Of a stretch of DNA of 64,000 nt, positions 57,365-64,000 are shown piece by piece; position 1 is the first letter of the stretch, and the number at the start of each line of letters is the position of its first letter. The notes under the pieces were generated by a model that was not told where the DNA came from, ran no database searches, and saw only the letters and a program-made list of their open reading frames with translations. Origin of the DNA: Channallabes apus. Taxonomy: Eukaryota; Chordata; Actinopteri; Siluriformes; Clariidae. The translations under genes and the position numbers were made by a program. Location: contig CM060109.1 in NCBI GenBank assembly GCA_030522415.1, positions 23,721,301-23,785,300 of the forward strand, in the 5' to 3' direction.

Positions 57365-58150
57365 ATAAGGTATTTCCTGTAGGAAAATATTAGTGGCTGT
57401 GACATAAAATTTGAGAATAGGAAAACTTTCCCTTTAAGATTTTTATCTCATCGCACTTGCTATTGTTTTTCTCTAGTAAGAGATATTTTAACCAAATATC
57501 CCAGTGTAAGTGCCATATCGCACTTGTTATGAATTTGTTGTTGTGTTTATTTTATTTTACTTGCTGTTATTTCATTTATTCTACCTTGTTCTATTCATTA
57601 GTAAAGCATTAAGCATTAAGTTTGTTACATAAGCCATAAGCTTTATATTTCTTAGTCATGCATCATAAGTTCACAATCGTAAGTTGGTCTGTGATGTCAT
57701 TCTACTATTACATGCATTTGTGTGACTGTGATATGCTAGAAAGCTCAGTATAGATTTGGAAGGCTACGGAAACACAAGCTTTTGACCGTCAGCTAATGAG
57801 AGCTCCCGGTAAGCTAGAAATGTAAAATACAGCAACTAGATTGTTGTAACCGTAAGCTAAGGTAAGCTGGGAATGTAAGAAACAACAAGAGTGTTGTTAT
57901 ATACCCAAGCCAAGATTGTAATCTACAAGATACAGCAAATAGGTTGTTGTAAAAGTCAGAGATTTGCAAGATGCAGCAACTGGTGTCTGTAATCACAGTG
58001 GATTTACTCAAGACGACTGTATGACGTGTTGATTCTTTGATGCTGACAAATAAACTACAAGAGACAAAGAGATCGGACTTCTGTCATGTGAGTGAAACTT
58101 TAAGACATTAGCTACACGTCAAAACTAGTGAAATAATATGACCGCATCTA
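57365..58150 (+). repeat. LTR-like repeat; right part paired with 1-345
   Basis: It follows the end of copy B directly (TGTGGATAAGG). From 57,808 it matches 1-345 at the window start. AATAAA near 58,048 and the shared end at about 58,150 fit an LTR-like 3' end. The left 440 bases are A/T-rich and unmatched because the first copy is cut off by the window edge. Confidence 0.5.
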
Positions 58151-58274
58151 CACCCAGATATCAGTCTCTCCTAGTCTGCTACATAAAAATGAATGTTCAA
58201 TGATCAATGTGTGTGGTAAGTTTAACATGAGGGAGGAATAGCTTGAAGCATCTGCTGCACCTTGGTACACTTAC

Positions 58275-58514
58275 TTGGTACGACCTATTTGCCGACTGGA
58301 AGAGAAACACACAGACACAATAGTGTCTGAATATACTCTTTGGTTTATTTACAGGAGAAGGTAATTTCCTGAGAGCTTACAAAGTAAATAGGTGTCATGT
58401 CCATATGTTATTAGATAATCAATTGCATGTTTTATGGAAATCTGGGAAAACAAAACAGAGGGAAATGAACTATAAGAAATATTGTCATATAAGGAGCGAG
58501 GAGGAAGATAGGGA

Positions 58515-58557
<43 letters not shown>

Positions 58558-58704
58558 TTAGAAAAACCTAGCTGTGTGAAATAGATCTACTGAGAAAGGT
58601 TATCATCACAGCCTATGGAAGCTGAATTTGTTGTGATAGTACTCACAGTTGGATAAAGTAAAGCTCCATTACATCTGCCGTTTTAGCATCAGCTGCATCC
58701 ACAA
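58275..58704 (-). other. Two candidate minus-strand exons of an unknown gene
   Basis: On the minus strand a 58-base stretch (58,704-58,647) lies between TTTTGACTAG and GTGAGTAC and reads VDAADAKTADVMELYFIQ in the one stop-free frame. A 21-base stretch (58,295-58,275) lies between a strong acceptor (TGTTTCTCTTCCAG) and GTAAGTGT. Its phase fits the first (RQIGRT). I do not recognise the peptide. Two short predicted exons with good sites can occur by chance, so this is a lead only. Confidence 0.25.
58521..58554. repeat. (GA)n microsatellite
   Basis: About 17 GA units. Confidence 0.95.
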
Positions 58705-58994
58705 CTAGTCAAAACAGATTTAATTTTGCTGACATATTAACAAAATGACATGTTCATACTGTATTGGGAAAAAATATTTTACAATGTGAGAATGTTTCAC
58801 TGATTACCTTTGAACTGTACAAATTAAGTTAAAACAACAAGCTAGCTAATGGAGATGGATACAACTTAAAGTGATTACTAGTTTCAGCTTGCATTGCTTT
58901 TGTCACATTTGTTTTCTGTAGTAACAATAAATTTTTTCTGAGCCACAGTTTGAAAGAAATCACTTAATTTTGGCCATAGGTGTCAGAGTGGCAG

Positions 58995-59800
58995 GCGGCA
59001 TGATGGTCGCGGCATGATGGTCTAGTGGTTAGCACTGTGGCCTCAATTCTCCAGGGTCAAGGGTTTGATTGTTACCTTGGGTCTGCGAAGTTGTAAAGTT
59101 TGAATGTCCCCATGCTTGGTGGGTTTCCTCCGTGTTCTGGTTTCCTCCCACAATCCAAAGATATGCAGGGTAGGGTAATTGCCCGCAGGCGATATGGTCT
59201 CTCAACCAAATCACTACTCAGGACTAAACCATCTCTGCATTTTTGCACATTGCACAATACACAGTTATGGACATTATACAGGACTAAATCTCCCTGCATC
59301 TTTGTACACTGCACAGTACTCATGGACAGTACTCATCTGTACATTCATGCACAGTTGCTCATACCCTGGACATTCATGGACATTGTACATTGCACATTCA
59401 TGCACATTTGCCCTTTTGCACACTGCAGATTATGGACATTTATGGACCATGGACATCTACAGTACACACACATGCACATTTGCACACTTCTTGGACATTT
59501 CCACTTATTTCCATTTAAATTCATCTTTATATTTTCTTCTCATTGTATAGATAAGTTTTTTTTTATATTTCTTCTATATTTAAAATGATTGTGTTCTATT
59601 TATTTCTTGTTAACTGTTTTTACGTTTTTAAGGTCACGGGCGGTCGTTTAAGCATTTTACTGCATATCGTACTATGTATAACTGTGAATGTGACAAATAA
59701 AATTTGAATTGGTGCATCCAAATGTCCTGCGATGGACTGGCACCCAGTCCTGGGGGTCGCATGGGGCTCTAGGCTTCCTGCCACCATCTACCTGTAAAAT
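58995..59800 (+). mobile_element. Diverged SINE split by a retroposon tail
   Basis: SINE head and body at 58,995-59,180 (GATGGTCTAGTGGTTAGCAC, TTTCCTCCCACAATCCAAAG) and its 3' part at about 59,715-59,800 (TGCGATGGACTGGCACCCAG). Between them, about 59,190-59,710 has many imperfect ACATT(C/T)ATGGACA/GCACATTTGCAC words and a tail ATGTGACAAATAAAATTTGAATT, a fish retroposon 3' end. Parent family not named. Confidence 0.55.
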
Positions 59801-60464
59801 GCAATGAATATGTTCACGGCCTCACACTATTTAATACTGTTCTGTCCTCAGAAATGGCAGTCACCTTCTGATTCCCAAATATATTTCTGTTTTACAATGA
59901 TCATTATATACATTTTAAAAAATTATTTGTTAGATTTTCTTCCTAGTGTAGTACCAAATTAAATTCCAAAAGCAATGAGGAATGCAACAAACTACACTGT
60001 AACAGTGAACACCACAACTCGTTTGAGGAAAGTTTTTTTTTTTTTTTTTTTTTTATTCAACTAATTCCTAAGTACAAGTTTGCTAATATAGCAAATGTGC
60101 AAATTTATGAAACGGCATAAATTAGAAAAAACAGGAAATTATATCGAAATAATTTTCTTTAAGGATAAATCATTGTACAATCATGGAGCAGATACAGAGG
60201 AAGTTGTTGAAAGGTGAATACAGAACAAGTACCTAGGTGTACTTTAACAGAAACTTAAGAAAACTCTGACTGAATCTCACACAGTTTCACAATTTGTCAT
60301 TTGTTTAACAAATTGTCCTTACTTGTTACTTCACAAACATTCTCGGTCCACCTGCACTAGTGTAACTGCACACACGGATATAACGATGGTGAGTTTGGTA
60401 GTTATACAGGACTAAAACCACAAGACTCTGTGGTTGTTTTTCTTTCTTTCTTTTTTTTAGCAAC
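59801..60464 (-). other. Probable rabl3 3' untranslated/downstream region
   Basis: No coding sequence is seen. A T tract occupies 60,033-60,054. Since rabl3 is transcribed on the minus strand and ends at 60,465, its 3' untranslated region should lie here. No strong minus-strand AATAAA could be chosen with confidence. Confidence 0.35.
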
Positions 60465-63099
60465 TCAGTCATAGTGAAGACTCTTGAAGTTGAAGCGCTT
60501 CCTGTCTGTGAAGCCTGTCATCTACAAACAAAAACAGGACAGAATGAGAAATTATGCCTACAGTAAGACATCACACTGCGTATAAATATTATTATTTAAA
60601 TGTTTATGTCTTCAATAGAAAACACTCCTTAATGGTATAAAACTATCACATTAAGGTAGTAATTAGGGGTGGGCGATATAACAAAAATCAAAAAGAAGCA
60701 ATTTTCTACCTCGATAACGATATATATCACAATATAGCAATTTGTATCTGAAAATGCATAAATAAAAATTCAAACACAAAGAAACTGTTTTACATAATGT
60801 AATATTATTTAAACTGGGAATTGCTGAGGTTTGCCGCATTTTTTTTTACTTTGGCCATATTCGATTGGATGTGTAACAAACCTAATTTGATTTTGTTATA
60901 TTGTGCTAATGTTAGATGCACAGGCGCTCGTGAGGTGCATATGTGTTTGTGAGGTTTTTGTCCCCTCGGGGCTTGCCGTAGAAGGGCAAAAGGCGCATGC
61001 ACACTTCATCCTCTAGAGTGTCGCATGTGTTGGAGTTTCAGCTTGTTTTTGTAAATAAAGGAGAATAAACAGTTGATAAGGATTTTGTGTGCTCTCGTTT
61101 TTATTGTTTTTACACCCGATTGAACCAAATATCTCAAATCCCAAACCTGCGCGACTCACTGTTTTATTTAAAAACAATTTATTTAAAATGTCAGGACTGT
61201 TTAATATTGTTTCTGCCTTGCCATGCCTGGTTTGTACGTGCGCATCCCAGTGGGGTAAAATGTATTTTGATGGTCGGCGCGGTCTATTTCTACCAGCGTT
61301 GCGCAGGTTTGTGATTCGAGCAGCGCTGCTCAAGTTGGTCCGCGCTGTGCGATCCACCGGGTCTGGATATTTGGTCTGCCCACGCCGGCTCAATCGGGTG
61401 CCACGGTTTCGTCCCACTTTAGTTTGGCTTCCCATAGAAGTGAATGCGTATTGCATGGTTATGTAACGTGCAACGTCACGTGATCTTAACCGCGATTAAG
61501 ACGATAGACCAAAATCTCTACTGGTTGACAAATTTCTACGGGTTAACCGTGTATACCGGTATATCGCCCACCCCTAGTAGTAATTTAGGTCATGATTGTA
61601 TTCAGAATTAAACAATTCTCCACATCACACACAAAAACACAACACAGTCTCACCTGACTCGAGTCTCTGCTGAAGTATCTCTTCTCTATAACCTGGCAAA
61701 AAACAATTCAAATTTAGCTATTGGTTTATACCAGATGTGGACACATGTAATACATCGCACAAACCAATAAAAAAGTGTGTATAGTAGAAAAAAGAAAAGG
61801 TGATTTAAATTAATCACTGTAATTGTATTAGAATAAATAAATCACATTAAATTTAATTATTTAAGGGGACCTACAATGCCATGAAAATGTATTTGTCTGA
61901 TTAATTTTGTTTTTTTTTGCATATTTGTCACACTTGCCAACAACTGAACCAAGCACATGTAATAACTGCAAATGAGTCTTTCACATCGCTGTGGAGGAAT
62001 TTTGGCTTACACTTATTTTGAGAATTGTTTTAATTAAGCCACATTGGAGGGTTTTCAAGCAAGTTTTTAAAGTCATCTCAATCGGAGACTTTGACTAGGC
62101 CACTCCAAAATTGTAATTTTTTAGACTTGCTGGTGTGTTTCTGATTACTGTCCTGCTGCATAAAAGTGTGTTTGAGCTTGAGGTCACAAACTGATGGACG
62201 TATAGGGCCAGGTTTTTCTCCCTTAACATAATTTAAAAACTTAATTTTGTATTTACTCGGGTTATCTTTGTATAATATTAAAATTTGTTTCATGGTCTCA
62301 ACCTTTTAAATGTTGTAAAAAAAAAAAAATTTTAAAGTACAAAAAAATAAGGAAGGGGCAAATACTTTTTCACTGCATTGTATCATGCAAAACTCACTTT
62401 TTAATCATTTCAAGATATTTAAATGGGTCTCCGATGGAAGCGTACAAACTAAAAAGCACAACAACAAAAAAATCCTCTTCCTCCATTTTCTAGTTTTGTA
62501 TTAGCCTAGGTTTAAACGAGCAAATTATCTGCCCTAATGTGACTTCATATAAGACAATCCCTCTTTCCTGGCTTGTAATGAATCTCTGCTATTTCGTGGG
62601 GGCGTGGCAGGAGCTCACTTACACAATCACGGAAATGACACATTTGGAACAGAGGCATTGTCAGAGATATTTCAGCTAGAACATCTTCAATAGGTCTATC
62701 ATAAATAATGATGCTATCTTACCTTGTCAAAAAATCTGCTCAGTTTTACAGCATTAGATGAGCCAGCAGCAAAGTAGCGTGGATTAGTGCAATCCTAAAT
62801 GACAGACAAATAAGATCAAATAATAATAATAAAAAATTCAGAACTAGATAAGGTAAGAAATGGAGGTAGAAAACACCACAGAATAAACTTCATCTGTCCG
62901 GTAATGTGTTGCCTATATTTACGGTAATAAACTCTAAGAATCACTCACCAGGTTGATCTCTTCTGCGTTGAAGTCTTCAGACAGGAAGGCGGTACGAGTC
63001 AGGACATCATTACGCTTGTTTTCGGGAATCTGATCGTACTTGGTGCCAATTAGGAGGAGAGGAAAGGTGTTCTCTGCAAACTGCTCTCTGTCATAATTC
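60465..63099 (-). CDS. rabl3: Rab-like protein 3, C-terminal exons
   Basis: RABL3 is a Ras-superfamily small GTPase lacking C-terminal prenylation. Four coding exons with good splice sites are seen on the minus strand: 63,099-62,949 ([10 protein letters not shown], then [13 protein letters not shown], where GTKxD is the G4 guanine-binding element, and [14 protein letters not shown]), 62,794-62,723 ([24 protein letters not shown]), 61,692-61,654 ([13 protein letters not shown]) and 60,521-60,465 ([18 protein letters not shown], stop). The order and the ending KSLHYD match vertebrate RABL3 as I recall it. The upstream exons with the P-loop and switch regions lie beyond the window, so about 105 of some 236 residues are present. 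All phases join without frame breaks. Introns contain a hAT MITE (60,664-61,576) and a TA-flanked MITE (61,872-62,382). Confidence 0.92.
60664..61576. mobile_element. 913-bp hAT-type MITE in rabl3 last intron
   Basis: Ends TAGGGGTGGGCGATATA and TATATCGCCCACCCCTA are inverted repeats, with an exact 8-bp duplication GTAGTAAT at 60,656-60,663 and 61,577-61,584. There is no transposase. The interior has an open plus-strand stretch of about 125 codons (61,089-61,466) without recognisable motifs, taken as chance. Confidence 0.9.
61872..62382. mobile_element. 511-bp TA-flanked MITE in a rabl3 intron
   Basis: TACAATGCCATGAAAATGTATTTG at the left and CAAATACTTTTTCACTGCATTGTA at the right are imperfect inverted repeats. 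The outer TA is the likely target duplication. The interior phrase TTTGACTAGGCCACTCCAAAA is common in fish genomes. Non-coding; probably mobilised by a Tc1/mariner-type enzyme. Confidence 0.7.
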
Positions 63100-63347
63100 C
63101 TGCAGGTCCACAGCAATAAATTGAAGAGTTACAGGCATGTGTTTACATATATATACACATGACCAGTCAAACGTTTGGACATACCTTCTAATTAAGTTTT
63201 TTTTTTATTGTTTTGTGATTTATTTTCTACATTCTAGAACAGTACAGGTAGTTCCCGACTTACGAACAAGTTCTGTTCCGGGAGCACATTTGTAAGTCCG
63301 ATTTGTTCAAGTCCAACAAAAAGTCTTATATGCCTTTGGCATTAATA

Positions 63348-64000
63348 CAGTGGCTTGCAAAAGTATTCGGCCCCCTTGAACTTTTCCACATTTTGTCACA
63401 TTACAGCCACAAACATGAATCAATTTCTTTGGAATTTCACGTGAAAGACCAATATAAAGTGGTGTACACTTGAGAAGTGGAACGAAAATCATACATGATT
63501 CCAAACATTTTTTACAAATAAATAACTGAAAAGTGGGGTGTGCATAATTATTCAGCCCCCTTTGGTCTGAGTGCAGTCAGTTGCCCATATACATTGCCTG
63601 ATGAGTGCTAATGACTCAATAGAGTGCACCTGTGTGTAATCTAACGTCAGTACAAATACAGCTGCTCTGTGATGGCCTCAGAGGTTGTCTAAGAGAATAT
63701 TGGGAGCAACAACACCATGAAGTCCAAAGAACACACCAGACAGGTCAGGGATAAAGTTATTAAGAAATTTAAAGCAGGCTTAGGCTACAAAAAGATTTCC
63801 AAGGCCTTGAACATCCCACGGAGCACTGTTCAAGCGATCATTCAGAAATGGAAGGAGCATGGCACAACTGTAAACCTACCAAGACAAGGCCGTCCACCTA
63901 AATTCACAGGCCGAACAAGGAGAGCGCTGATCAGAAATGCAGCCAAGAGGATTGTAAAGTTTTCTAAAGTTTTGTAGTAGAAGAGGCGAGTTGCTCGGTC
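63348..64000 (+). mobile_element. Second Tc1-like transposon, cut by window end
   Basis: The left end CAGTGGCTTGCAAAAGTATTCG follows TA at 63,346. The transposase starts at 63,717 (MKSKEHTRQVRDKVIKKFKA), with a paired-type HTH (GYKKISKALNIPRSTVQAII), the linker GRPPKFTGRTRR and a second HTH start. A stop at 63,975-63,977, where functional relatives continue, suggests inactivation. The catalytic DDE domain is outside the window. It differs from the Tc1 family at 29.5 and 55.1 kb. Confidence 0.85.

Noticed and set aside
59100..59588. 162-codon open frame rich in Cys, His and Ile
   Set aside because: It reads through degenerate tandem words (GCACATT, GGACATT) and a SINE; composition and repeats explain it.
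61013..61466. Open frames of 125-147 codons on both strands in the rabl3 intron
   Set aside because: They lie wholly inside a hAT MITE with a target-site duplication and have no motif.

Overview
This window looks like a non-coding-rich, transposon-saturated piece of a teleost fish genome. The evidence is a C-terminal part of a vertebrate Rab-like gene (rabl3), intron-containing granzyme-type serine protease genes, and typical fish repeats: tRNA-derived DANA/Mermaid-like SINEs, L2/CR1 and RTE LINEs, Tc1, hAT and Ty3/gypsy elements, and long TG and TA microsatellites. An ostariophysan such as a catfish fits the SINE type, but that is inference.

Layout. 1-14 kb: nested repeats. A Ty3/gypsy element (gag-protease-RT-integrase, about 4.9-12.6 kb) is split inside gag by an LTR (5,460-10,281). 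That LTR was itself opened by further insertions, including a decayed hAT transposase and a palindromic fold-back element. 14-20 kb: decayed flanks of protease-gene units and a clean nest (TG repeat, hAT, RTE LINE, 429-bp MITE). 20-57.4 kb: a tandem segmental duplication. Copy A is about 19,980-42,457 and copy B about 42,469-57,364; the ancestral unit was about 10 kb. Each copy carries one five-exon granzyme/cathepsin G-like gene (27,558-28,814 and 53,146-54,398), a footprint of a second, deleted protease gene, a solo LTR, a Tc1-like transposon and shared SINE and L2 fragments. The copies then diverged mainly by insertion. A gained two SINEs, a 5'-truncated L2, a 2.0-kb terminal-inverted-repeat element and an 8.5-kb gypsy+L2 composite; B gained a full-length L2 with a target-site duplication. 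57.4-64 kb: an LTR-like repeat, low-repeat sequence with two possible minus-strand exons, the last four coding exons of rabl3 (minus strand), and three DNA transposons inside or beside its introns.

How the parts relate. The two proteases are predicted secreted, zymogen-activated S1A enzymes of immune-cell granules. Both have a complete catalytic triad and a cathepsin G-like pocket (Ala189, Glu226). Copy B has lost the intron-2 splice acceptor used by copy A but has an in-frame AG 18 nt further on, so it may encode a protein six residues shorter. Two L2 elements are close to intact and have an ORF1 with an SGNH-esterase domain. I see no bacterial-type system, CRISPR array, rRNA or functional tRNA gene. 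Coordinates of repeats are visual estimates unless a terminal repeat or target-site duplication fixes them.
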